A DNA stretch of 64,000 bases from the NCBI RefSeq assembly GCF_019633745.1, contig NZ_CP037968.1, positions 1,308,789 through 1,372,788 of the forward strand. Reading direction: 5' to 3'. Made by a program: the position numbers and the translations under genes. Positions 36,653 to 45,500 of this stretch are shown one piece after another (within the stretch, counting starts at the first letter, position 1; each line of letters begins with the position of its first letter). This DNA comes from Methanofollis formosanus (GTDB taxonomy: Archaea > Halobacteriota > Methanomicrobia > Methanomicrobiales > Methanofollaceae). Under the pieces are notes generated by a model. That model searched no databases. It worked only from the letters and a program-made list of their open reading frames with translations, and was not told the origin of the DNA.

Positions 36653-37172
36653 GGATTTTCATCTCGATACGATGCATAAAATGATGGAGATATAATAATG
36701 GGTCGAGCCCCCAGATCGGAAAATGGGATATACTCGGTAGAGATTCAATTTTTTTCTGGATCGCGAAACAGAAATTTCCAGATGTCATGATACCCGAATT
36801 CGGCGATTTTCAGCCCGTACCACCTACCGGCACTGAAAAGGAGATGAAATACGCCCTCATGAGCAACCGGCAAGATGAAGCACATCATATTCCGATACCG
36901 TTCATAATGACCATCAAAAGAGATGACCGGCCGCCACAACCGCCTTGAAACCGGATTTTCACTTTGAATGTGCTGCCTGAGAGATCGACAATCTCAGACG
37001 AAGTACGAGAGAATCGTTCCAACGGCGATCAACTATATATCGATCGAGATGTATTGAGTAATCTCATAAAATATCCTTCTGTTTTCAGGACTCCGGAGAA
37101 TCGCTCCCGAAACGAAGTTCCAGGGGACGTTATGAGATCCCCCGGTATCGACGCAGCCAAAAAAAAGAGCCC
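36653..37172. other. Intergenic gap holding a degraded 5' end of a TIGR00266 gene
   Basis: No intact gene. The first 300 bases are promoter-type AT-rich DNA upstream of peptidase copy 1, resembling that of copy 2. The stretch 36966-37015 then matches the region around the start of the TIGR00266 gene at 40877-40925, with the start codon changed. From there to the stop of peptidase copy 2 nothing is recognisable. Confidence 0.6.
36966..37015 (+). pseudogene. Remnant of the 5' end of a TIGR00266-family gene
   Basis: GTGCTGCC, then ATCTCAGACGAAGTACGAGA and AATCG line up with the leader and first codons of the gene at 40908 (ATCTCAGATGAAGTACGAGA, then AATCG). The ATG is ACG here and similarity ends soon after. 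It sits at the same place relative to peptidase copy 1 as the intact gene does to copy 2. Confidence 0.65.
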
Positions 37173-40100
37173 TCACCTCCTCCTGACAAGGAGGAGGGCG
37201 GCAATACCTGCCGCCAGGCAGGGGATGATAAGCCCGACCGGGGTCGGGTGCGGGTTTGGGGGGGCATCGGAGGGCGGTGTCCCGGCCGGGGCCTCCTCGA
37301 CAACCGCCGGCGTGGCCGGAGATTCCTCTCCCTGCGGCCTCTCCGCAACGGCGATCGCGAAGTACGAGAAGCCCGGTGTCTCCGCCACATACCGTGCCTC
37401 GCCGTTCTCCTCCTTCACAAACCTCGTCTTCAGGGGAACCCAGGCGCCGTCACGATACCTGAGGAGGAGGATATCCTGCGTCCCGGCGCCCTGCGCCTCG
37501 ATCCATGCGAGGGGCACGGCAAAGGAGATCAGAGCGCCGCGGAGATCAGCGTCGGCGATATGGGAGAGCGTGATCTCGTCGTACTCGTAGACCGCGGCTG
37601 CGGGCGGGACGATGTCTGAGGGCAGGGCTTTCTTCTCGGCGGTCACCCTGACACCGGCGAGGTCGGCGGCCGCGGTCAGGTCGACCGCCGAGACGGCGGA
37701 CTGACTCTTCACCTCGTACGAGGCCTCATGGAGAGGGGCGGCCGGTTCCATCGGGAAGGGCATCGGGGGCGGGGAAGGAGCACGGTGTCCTCCGCCACCG
37801 CCTCCCCCTCCCCCGCCGCCGGCGGGTGCGGGTGCGGGCGGGACGGGTGTCGGCGTCGGGGTGGGAGTCGGGGGCGGGACTTCGCCGACCCCATAGTGAT
37901 CGGAGGGGACGACCAGCGGTGCGGTGTCGTTGAGACCCGGGACGGCATACGGTGTCTCGCCGATGCCGTCGCCGTCGGTGTCGGTGCCGGCATAATCGTC
38001 CCAGAAGTTGCCGAGTCTCTGCATGAAATAGGTTCCATTATAACGGTACGGGAGCGGGGTGGTGGAGTCCAGGGCGACCTGCCCTTCGAGGGAGAGGTGG
38101 CCGCCGGTGTTGTTTGCAAAGGTGTTCTGCCAGAGCACCGTGTCGGTCGGATCTGCGGCGGCAAGGAACGCGCCCACCGTGTTGTCGGCGATACGCGAAC
38201 CGGTGACGGTCGTCGCCGTACAGTTGAGAGATGAAAACCCCGAGTACGCGTTGCCCACAAAGGCGGAGTCGCTGATCGAGAGGGCGTCCGAACCCCGGCA
38301 GAACGCCCCGGCAAAGTTCCCGGTGGCCGTGACGTTCCTGACGGTGACGCCGGTCGAGTCGGAGACGACCAGGCCGACATAGTTGCCGGAGAGGGCGAGA
38401 TCCTCTGCCGTGATGTTCCGGCACTCGATCAGGTACACCATCCCGGCATCTCCGGGCACGGCCTCGTCGTGTCTCCCGGTCCAGACATAGACCGGTCTGC
38501 CGTCGACGGTGTTCGTCTCGTCCATCGCGATCGAACTCTCATAACCCGCGGCCGGGACGAAGCGGAGGTTCCACTGGTTCCCGGCCATCGTGTTCCGGGA
38601 GAGCGTGCCGTTCCTCACATCGTCGAAGTTCAGGCCGGCCCCGGCATTTCCGACTGCCGTGCAGTTGGTCAGCGTAAACGATGCAGAGGAGGTGACGGCG
38701 ATGCCGTTCTCACTGCAGTCGGTCACCGTCAGGTCCGCGAGCGTGACGTCATTGCCGACGACCAGGATCCCGTCGGCGCCATCGGTGAGGGTGATTCCCC
38801 GGACAGTGATATTCGACCCGGTCAGGGTGAGCACGTCCCCGCCATCTCCGTCGACGACCGGGTCGCCATTCCCGATGAGGGTGAGGGGCCGGTCGATGAC
38901 GACGTTCTCGTTGTACACGCCGCTTCCGAGAAGGATCACATCGCCCGGCGTGGCGGCAGCGACGGCCTCACGGATGGTGGCATAGTCCCCGGGCACGCTG
39001 ACGGGATCGCGCGTGAAGGCCTTGATGCAGAGGTTGGTGTCAGGGAAGAAGGCGGTCAGGTCGTCCCAGTCTCCCCCGTCGAGACTGATAAAGCTCTCGC
39101 CTGAACGGGCTGCGGCTCCACTCGAGTAGCCTGCAACCGGCATCTCGACGACGAGGGGGTGGGTGTCGGCCGGGGCGGTAACCCTGAGAGTCACCGAAAA
39201 TTCCCGGCCGGGGACGAGGGGCACCGGCGCGTCGAGCGGGAGGGTGCGGTAACCCGGGAGCGCCATCGTCCCGTTGGCGGCATACACCTGACGGGAGGTG
39301 TCCCCCTCGATGAGGGCGACCCTGACCTCATAGGCCGTGCCGGGCTCGCGGGTGAAGAAACTCACCGCCTCCAGGAATTCGTAGCGCTCCGCGGTGAAGA
39401 GGTTCTTACCGTACATCGTGGTCGAGACCCCGGTGCCGATGCTGGTGGTCCAGCCGAGGGGGTCGTACTGGTAGAGGTGGTCGTAGGAATCGGCCGGTTC
39501 GCCGGTGAAGAGCACGGCCGCCGTGGCCCGGCCGGTGCCGATATATTCGGTCGCAGGGTTCTGGAAGCGCCCGATACTCCGGTCGTAGTAGGAGATGGAG
39601 AAGTAGCCGTCGTCCCCCGACGAGGTGCCCCAGGAGTTCCTGGCGATGAAGGCGCCGTCGCCGGGCGGGGTCTCGACGAAGTTCGCCGCCGGGTAGGCGT
39701 CGTCCCACCCGACGAGGAGGACGGCGTGGCTGCCGTCGAGCTTCGCGGTGCTGTTCTCGGGCAGGTAGTAGGTGGCCGCGTTCGGTCCGAACAAGGAATA
39801 GTTCACCAGGAACCCGGCATAGAGCCCGCCCTCCTCTTTGATCGTCGTCTTGATCAGGTCGTTGTCGAGGGGACCGTCCCGCGGCGGGAGGAAGGTGACG
39901 TTCTGGACCTGCATCACCGGCGAGAGCCCCGTAGGGGACTCAGGGGACGGAACCGGGAGGAGGTAGGGATCGTCGCTCTCGTTCACCGGCCCCGACCCCC
40001 TGGTGAGGTAGGCCGTCGCCATGAAGGCGTTGCCGCCGTCGCAGGGCCCGGCGTCGAAGCCGTGGGTGTTCTTCATATTGTTTTCAGAGAGGTCCCACTC

Positions 40101-40529
40101 GCCCAGGCCGTCGTTGAGGAGCGCGGACTCAAGCGACCCGAGGGCGCCGAAGGTCCAGCAGGCCCCACATTTCCCCTGGTTCTTCACCGTGGTGACGCGG
40201 CCCTCGTCGGCAAGGTTGAAGTACGGTTCCGCGGGTGGTTCGGCCGTCGCAACGACGGAAGCGGATCCGTCAGGCCAGAGCGGGGTGCCGGGCGCAGGGA
40301 TCAGACTGTTCGGATAGACGGGATATTCGTTCTCCGACGGTTCAGGTGCGGGTGCGGCCGCAAGGAACAGAGGCACCGCGGGAGGTGCCGCCTCCTGCTC
40401 ATCCATATACCGGACAAAGTCGGGGTTCAACGGTGCGGCCTCGATATCGAGGCCCGCCGCCGCCGGCACGACGGGGAGTGCGATACACAGGCAGAGGAGA
40501 AGTATGATCGGCAGGTGCTGGTTGGTCAT
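37173..40529 (-). CDS. Secreted C1A peptidase / lectin-like / NosD / PGF-pre-PGF protein, copy 2
   Basis: 1118 residues from ATG 40529 (MTNQHLPIILLL); the frame extends upstream, but GGAG lies 9 bases before this ATG and the signal peptide begins here. It has the same order as copy 1: propeptide motif (APLNPDFVRYMDEQEA), peptidase with Gln118, Cys124 (KCGACWTF), His268 and Asn298, lectin-like domain, NosD beta-helix, a proline/glycine linker with a run of glycines, PGF-pre-PGF domain, and C-terminal helix ending LLLVRRR. A tract of 136 bases (37275-37410) is identical to 33401-33536 of copy 1, although the genes differ elsewhere, which points to gene conversion. Confidence 0.93.
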   Translation of the reverse strand: MTNQHLPIILLLCLCIALPVVPAAAGLDIEAAPLNPDFVRYMDEQEAAPPAVPLFLAAAPAPEPSENEYPVYPNSLIPAPGTPLWPDGSASVVATAEPPAEPYFNLADEGRVTTVKNQGKCGACWTFGALGSLESALLNDGLGEWDLSENNMKNTHGFDAGPCDGGNAFMATAYLTRGSGPVNESDDPYLLPVPSPESPTGLSPVMQVQNVTFLPPRDGPLDNDLIKTTIKEEGGLYAGFLVNYSLFGPNAATYYLPENSTAKLDGSHAVLLVGWDDAYPAANFVETPPGDGAFIARNSWGTSSGDDGYFSISYYDRSIGRFQNPATEYIGTGRATAAVLFTGEPADSYDHLYQYDPLGWTTSIGTGVSTTMYGKNLFTAERYEFLEAVSFFTREPGTAYEVRVALIEGDTSRQVYAANGTMALPGYRTLPLDAPVPLVPGREFSVTLRVTAPADTHPLVVEMPVAGYSSGAAARSGESFISLDGGDWDDLTAFFPDTNLCIKAFTRDPVSVPGDYATIREAVAAATPGDVILLGSGVYNENVVIDRPLTLIGNGDPVVDGDGGDVLTLTGSNITVRGITLTDGADGILVVGNDVTLADLTVTDCSENGIAVTSSASFTLTNCTAVGNAGAGLNFDDVRNGTLSRNTMAGNQWNLRFVPAAGYESSIAMDETNTVDGRPVYVWTGRHDEAVPGDAGMVYLIECRNITAEDLALSGNYVGLVVSDSTGVTVRNVTATGNFAGAFCRGSDALSISDSAFVGNAYSGFSSLNCTATTVTGSRIADNTVGAFLAAADPTDTVLWQNTFANNTGGHLSLEGQVALDSTTPLPYRYNGTYFMQRLGNFWDDYAGTDTDGDGIGETPYAVPGLNDTAPLVVPSDHYGVGEVPPPTPTPTPTPVPPAPAPAGGGGGGGGGGGHRAPSPPPMPFPMEPAAPLHEASYEVKSQSAVSAVDLTAAADLAGVRVTAEKKALPSDIVPPAAAVYEYDEITLSHIADADLRGALISFAVPLAWIEAQGAGTQDILLLRYRDGAWVPLKTRFVKEENGEARYVAETPGFSYFAIAVAERPQGEESPATPAVVEEAPAGTPPSDAPPNPHPTPVGLIIPCLAAGIAALLLVRRR

Positions 40530-40907
40530 GGTGCTCATCTCCGGCACATTCATAAAAAGGAACAAATATGGTAAAAACTCGACCGATTCGGGCGAAAAAT
40601 AAAATATACTCAATAATGATTCGATATTGGCCCGATAAAAAAACAGAAACGTCCATATATTACAATACTGAAATGAATCGATTTTCGGCCGTCACCCTCT
40701 GCCCGGACAAAGCGACGGATGAGGCCGAATCTCCGGCGTAACGGATGAGAGCCTGCATTGTATCGTACGATACAATGCATTCGGTCCGCCATAATAGATG
40801 ATAAATCCCCATAGCGACCTTAAAAAAAGAGACAAAATCCGGCGCGCCGCCCCGGCCGAAACAGAGATATCATATGGAAGTGCTGCCAGACGAATACACG
40901 ATCTCAG
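40530..40907. promoter_or_regulatory. Divergent promoter region between peptidase copy 2 and TIGR00266 gene
   Basis: 378 bases, AT-richer than its surroundings. On the minus side, a TATA-like CTTTTTATG lies about 30 bases before the peptidase start. A perfect 26-base palindrome lies at 40754-40779. No hairpin element or GC-rich body is present, unlike most gaps in the window. Confidence 0.55.
40754..40779. promoter_or_regulatory. Perfect 26-base palindrome
   Basis: Two half-sites, TGCATTGTATCGT and ACGATACAATGCA, with no spacer and no mismatch. It is located 129 bases before the TIGR00266 start and 225 before the peptidase start. It could be a dimeric repressor operator or form a cruciform; no other copy was noticed in the window. 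Confidence 0.6.
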
Positions 40908-41594
40908 ATGAAGTACGAGATAATCGGAGACAACCTCCAGATGGTCAAAATCGCCCTCTCGCACGGCGAGAAGATCAACGCCGAGGCCGGGGCCATGGTG
41001 AACATGAGCGGCAACATGCAGATGGACTCCCACCTGAAGGGCGGTCTCTTCGGCGGGATCAAAAGAATGCTCACCAGCGAGAGCCTCTTCCTGACCGAGT
41101 TCACCCCGAACGGCAGTGAAGGCTTCGTCTCGTTTGCCGGGAATGTGCCGGGCCGGATCTTCCCGGTGGACGTGGACGGAAAAGAGTTCATCGCCCAGAA
41201 AGACGCCTACCTCTGCTCTGAGGAGGGCGTGACCCTCGACGTCGCCTTCACGAAGAAGCTGCGGTCAGGGTTCTTCGGCGGCGAGGGGTTCATCCTCCAG
41301 CGCCTCCACGGGAACGGCAGGGCCTTCCTCCACTGTTGCGGCGACACCATCGAGATGGACCTTGCTCCGGGCGAGACGATCCGGGCCGAGACGGGACTTG
41401 TGGTCGGGTTCGACTCGACCGTCGACTACTCCATCGAACTGGCCGGCGGCGTGAAGACGGTCTTCTTCGGCGGCGAAGGACTCTTCCTGACCACCCTCAC
41501 CGGCCCGGGCAAGGTCGTCCTCCAGTCGATGGACATCGCCAAACTTGCCGGGTCGCTCATCCCCTACCTCCCGACCCAGACCTCGGGGGACTAA
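40908..41594 (+). CDS. TIGR00266/AIM24-family protein
   Basis: 228 residues. MKYEIIGDNLQMVKIALSHGE followed by AEAGAMVNMSGNMQMD, GGLFGGIKRMLTSESLFLTEF and PGRIFPVDVDG are typical of the TIGR00266 (AIM24) family, a trimeric beta-helical protein of unknown role. No signal peptide or membrane helix. The start is ATG 40908. A T-run at 41601-41607 and then an inverted hairpin element follow the stop. A degraded duplicate of its 5' end lies at 36966. Confidence 0.92.
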   Translation: MKYEIIGDNLQMVKIALSHGEKINAEAGAMVNMSGNMQMDSHLKGGLFGGIKRMLTSESLFLTEFTPNGSEGFVSFAGNVPGRIFPVDVDGKEFIAQKDAYLCSEEGVTLDVAFTKKLRSGFFGGEGFILQRLHGNGRAFLHCCGDTIEMDLAPGETIRAETGLVVGFDSTVDYSIELAGGVKTVFFGGEGLFLTTLTGPGKVVLQSMDIAKLAGSLIPYLPTQTSGD

Positions 41595-41600
41595 ATTACC

Positions 41601-41607
41601 TTTTTTT
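41601..41607 (+). terminator. T-run terminator after TIGR00266 gene
   Basis: Seven T, 6 bases after the stop, running straight into an inverted hairpin element. Confidence 0.5.
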
Positions 41608-41662
41608 CGGCTGTGTAGAATCGGGCATGAACCTCTGGCTCAAGCATACAGGATGAACATTC
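41608..41662 (-). repeat. Hairpin element copy 11
   Basis: Minus-strand reading: GTTCATCCTGTATGCT, stem TGAGCC/GGTTCA, TGCCCGATTCTACACAGCCG. It immediately follows the T-run after the TIGR00266 gene. Confidence 0.7.
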
Positions 41663-42268
41663 CTGGTGGTCTCTGGTGAGTGGATCCTTGTTCCCTCTTC
41701 GGAGCAGGACACCACATAGAGCGACCACTTCATTGCCGCCCCCACCCATCTTCGTCGTGGGGGGTCCGGGGGGTGAAACCCCCCGGTGCGAGATTCCAGG
41801 AACGATTCTACGATGAGGGCGGCACATCGGATCATCACGCCTTCCCAAACATCGGTGCCGGGGGCGCTGCCCCCGGACCCCGGGACGAAGACAGGGCAGG
41901 GAAGGCAGAGGCCCGATCATTCAGGAGATGCATCTGCAATCTCTGTATCAGTCCTGAAGGCGTTTGGTGGATTCAAACCATTATGGAAACCTGGAGAGAT
42001 GACGTCAGGATCATTTTCATGGTAAACCCTCACCTTTTCTGGGTGCGAGTGCGATTCAACCGCCTTCCCCCATCTTCTCGCCGGGGACTCTCTCGAAAGC
42101 CTTCGGCCCATGGCAAATCAAAGATGTGCCACGAGCCGCAGACTTTCGCTGACGACCGAAGGGAGTCGAGAAGACAAAGATAGCCGAGGGGCGGCATAAT
42201 ACTCAACTTCTATTCGCTCCTCGAACGCAAGAATGAGGGTCAAGAACTGATCCAACTCTGATATGATA

Positions 42269-42320
42269 TTTTCATCCCGTATGCTTGAACTCCGCGTTCA
42301 TGCCCGATTCTACAAAACCC
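42269..42320 (+). repeat. Hairpin element copy 12
   Basis: TTTTCATCCCGTATGCT, stem TGAAC/GTTCA, TGCCCGATTCTACAAAACCC. Its end lies 12 bases from the stop of the small membrane protein gene. The stem is a third distinct paired sequence. Confidence 0.75.
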
Positions 42321-42332
42321 ACTCGCCTTTCA

Positions 42333-42530
42333 TTACTCCCGGCCGCCTCCCCACCCCGTCCGCTCCAGGAGGGCGGTGAGGAGGAGGTCGACCGCCATGA
42401 TCACGCCCGCCGTCGCGACGAACATGACGACCGGGTCGGGCCAGAGCGATCTGATAAAACGGCTGGCAAGGATGCCGACCATCACGGCGACGAAGAGGAC
42501 AAGAATACTCCGAGTGTGCGAACGGTCCAT
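42333..42530 (-). CDS. Small two-helix membrane protein
   Basis: 65 residues: a basic start (MDRSHTRS), hydrophobic helix ILVLFVAVMVGILAS, a short RFIRSLWPDP turn, a second helix (VVMFVATAGVIMAVDLLLTAL), then a charged tail. The family is unknown. It follows the third peptidase gene on the same strand with a 39-base gap and no clear ribosome site, so it may be translated from the peptidase transcript. Confidence 0.6.
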   Translation of the reverse strand: MDRSHTRSILVLFVAVMVGILASRFIRSLWPDPVVMFVATAGVIMAVDLLLTALLERTGWGGGRE

Positions 42531-42569
42531 ATGAGAAAAGTGTGAAGGAGAGGAGGAAATATCTTCCTC

Positions 42570-45500
42570 TCACCGGCGGCGCCGGAGGGCAAGGGCGCCG
42601 CCGGCCGCGAGCACTGCCGACCACCAGGGCAGGGGACTCTGCGCCGGGGTGGTCGGTGTGGGGTTCGCGGTCGTCGTGGTGACGGCCGGGACCGGTGTTT
42701 CGGAGACGGCCGGTTTTTCCGCGGTGGCGTTCACCGGGATTGCGCCGGGCTCCGTAGACGGCACGGTCGGCACCGGTTCGATCGTCCGGCCCGCCGCCAC
42801 GGCGAAGTACGAGAACCCGGGCGACGTCGCATGGTAGACGATCGAGCCGCTCTCCTCGCGCACGATCTCGGTCGGGAGTTCAATCCACGTCCCGTCGTGA
42901 TAGCGCCAGAGGGCGACCTCCGCGGGGGAGAGGCCCTGCGCCTTCAGCCATGCCGTCGGGACGTCGAAGGTGAAGACCGCCTCCGCGATCGCATCGTCGC
43001 CGACATAGGTGAGGGTAGCGGTAAGGTACTGGTAGACCGGTTTGTCCAGGTCGTCGGGCCCGTCTGTCGCCCGGGCGACGGTCACCATGATCCCGTCGAT
43101 CCGCTTTGCAGCGGTGAGGGTGATCTCGGTCACCGCCGAACCCTCGAACTGCATCGAGGTGGTGGCGCCCGCGTTCAGGTCGCCGGCGGCACCGATCCCG
43201 CCCCAGTCATCCCTGCCGTCGTTGCGGGGGGCACCAAGCACATACCGGTCCTCCGGTTCGACCAGCGGGCAGGTGTCGTTGACGCTCGTCAGGGTAAAGA
43301 TATTCCGGGCGGCGTACGGCGTCTCGCCGACCCCGTCGCCGTCGGTGTCGGTGCCCGCATAGTCGTCCCAGTAGTTGCCGAGGGCACGGCTGTAGTAGGT
43401 GCCGTTATAGCGGTATGCAACCGGCGCCGTGGTGTTCAGGGTGACCTCCCCCATCGCGCCGAGGTGGCCCGCGCTGTTGTTGACAAAGGAGTTGCGCCAG
43501 AAGAGGGTGTCGGCCGGATCGTCGGCGACAACGATCGCACCCACGATGTTGTCGGCGATGCGCGAGCCCGTGACCTCGAGGGCCGTGCAGTTCTGCGAGA
43601 CGAAACCCGCAAACCCGTTGGCTACCATCGCCGAGGCGTCGACCGAGAGGTTGTCGACGTACCGGCAGTACGCCCCTGCATCGTTGCCGGAGGCCAGGAC
43701 ATTCCTGACCGTGATGTCGGTCGAGTTGTAGAGATACAGTCCCATAAAGTTGCCCGAGAGCGTGAGGTCCGCGGCGGTGACGTTCCGGCATCCCATCAGG
43801 TACACCATCCCGGCATCGGTGGGCACGGCCTCGTCGTGCCGGTCGTTCCAGACATAGACCGGTTTTCCGTCGACGGTGTTTGTCTCGTCGATCATGACGG
43901 TGTCTTCAGCGCCGTCGGAGGGGGCGAAGAAGAGGTTCCATCGGTTCCCGGCCATCGTGTTCTGCGAGATCCCCCCGTTCTTCACATAGTTGAGGGCAAT
44001 CCCTGCCTCGGCGTTGCCGGTGGCCGTGCAGCGTGTCACCATGAATGCGTCGGCGGACGAGAGGGCGATCCCGCTCTCGCCGTTGGCGGCGACGTTCACG
44101 CCGACGAATACCGTCCAGTTGGAACCGGAGACTTCGACGCCGTTGTCATGGTTCACCGAGACGTTGGAATTGTACACACTGAGGTCGGCGGTATCAACGG
44201 CCCACATCCCGTTGTCATCGTTCTCTGCGAGGGTGCACTGGAGCACAATGACCTCGGCGGCATCATCGGTTCTCATCCCGTTTTCATCGTTCCCGGTGAG
44301 AGTGCACCGGTACGCGATGACATTTGAGGCATCGTCGACGCTCATCCCGTTGCCGCCGTTCCCGGTGAGAGCGCACCCGAACACAAAGACATTCGAGGCA
44401 TTGTTGACCTTTATCCCGTTGTGCATGCCATCAAGGATCTCGGTGTCGGCGATGAAGGTCTTTGAAGCGCCTTCAACCTCGATCCCGTCTCCTCCGCACC
44501 CGCTGAGATGCAGGTCGACGAACGTCGTGTCGTTGCCGGCGACCTGGACGCCGTCGTCACCGCCGGTGATCGAGAATCCCCGGAGAGTGACATTGGACGC
44601 GGTGAGGCTGAGTGCGGTTGCGTCGCCTCCGTCGATGACGGCGTCGCGTGAACCGACGAGGGCGAGCGGTTTGTCGATCACGACGTTCTCGGTATAGGTG
44701 CCGTCTTCAATGAAGACCATCTGGCCGGGCAGGGCGGCGTCGACTGCCGCCTGGATGGTGGCATAGTCCGCGGGCACGCTGATGGGGTCGCGCGTGAAGG
44801 CCTTGACGCAGAGGTTGGTGTCAGGGAAGAAATCGGTCAGGTCGGCCCACTCCATCCCATCAAGGCTCACAAAACTCTCGCCCGGCTGGGCGGTGGCATT
44901 GCTCGAGTAGTCCTCGATCGGCATCTCGACGGCGAGAGGGTGGGTGTCGGACGGGGAGGCGACCCGGATGGCCACCGAGAAGTTCTGGCCCGGGACGAGG
45001 GGCATCGGGGTGTCGAGCGGGACGGTGTGGTAGCCGGGGAGTGCCATCGTCCCGTGTGCGGAGGAGGTCTGGTACGGGAGGCCTCCATCCAGGGAAGAGG
45101 CCCTGACCTCGTACGCGGTGCCGGGTTCGCGGGTGTAGAAACTGACGGCGTGCAGGACTTCGTAGTGTTCCACGGTAAAGAGGTTCGCGCCGTACATCGT
45201 GGTCGAGGTGCCGATGCTCTGGGTGGAGCCGAGAGGGTCGTACTGGTAGAGGTGGTCGTCGGTGCCGAGGGGTTCGCCGGTGAAGAGCACGGTCGCCGCG
45301 GCCCCAGCGTCGCCGATATACTCCCTCGCCGGGTTCTTGAAGCGCCCGACGCTCCGGTCATAGTAGGAGATGTAGAAGTAGCCGTCGTCCCCCACCGAGG
45401 TGCCCCAGGAGTTTTTCGCGATGAAGGCACCGTCGCCGGGCGGGGTCTCGACGAAGTTCGCGGCCGGGTAGGCGTCGTCCCATCCAACCAGGAGGACGCC

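Larger units (their letters stand above)
41595..42332. repeat. Convergent gap with two hairpin elements and several GC-rich bodies
   Basis: No gene is seen. The order is T-run terminator (41601-41607), inverted hairpin copy 11 (41608-41662), an inverted body (about 41720-41850), a second short GC block (about 41855-41905), then ATCATTTTCATGGTAAA-type sequence shared with other composites (about 41960-42190), and hairpin copy 12 (42269-42320) facing the end of the small membrane protein gene. Confidence 0.65.

Noticed and set aside
36745-36939. A 64-residue minus-strand frame upstream of peptidase copy 1
   Set aside because: It lies in promoter-type DNA that resembles the region upstream of copy 2, where the frame is not kept.
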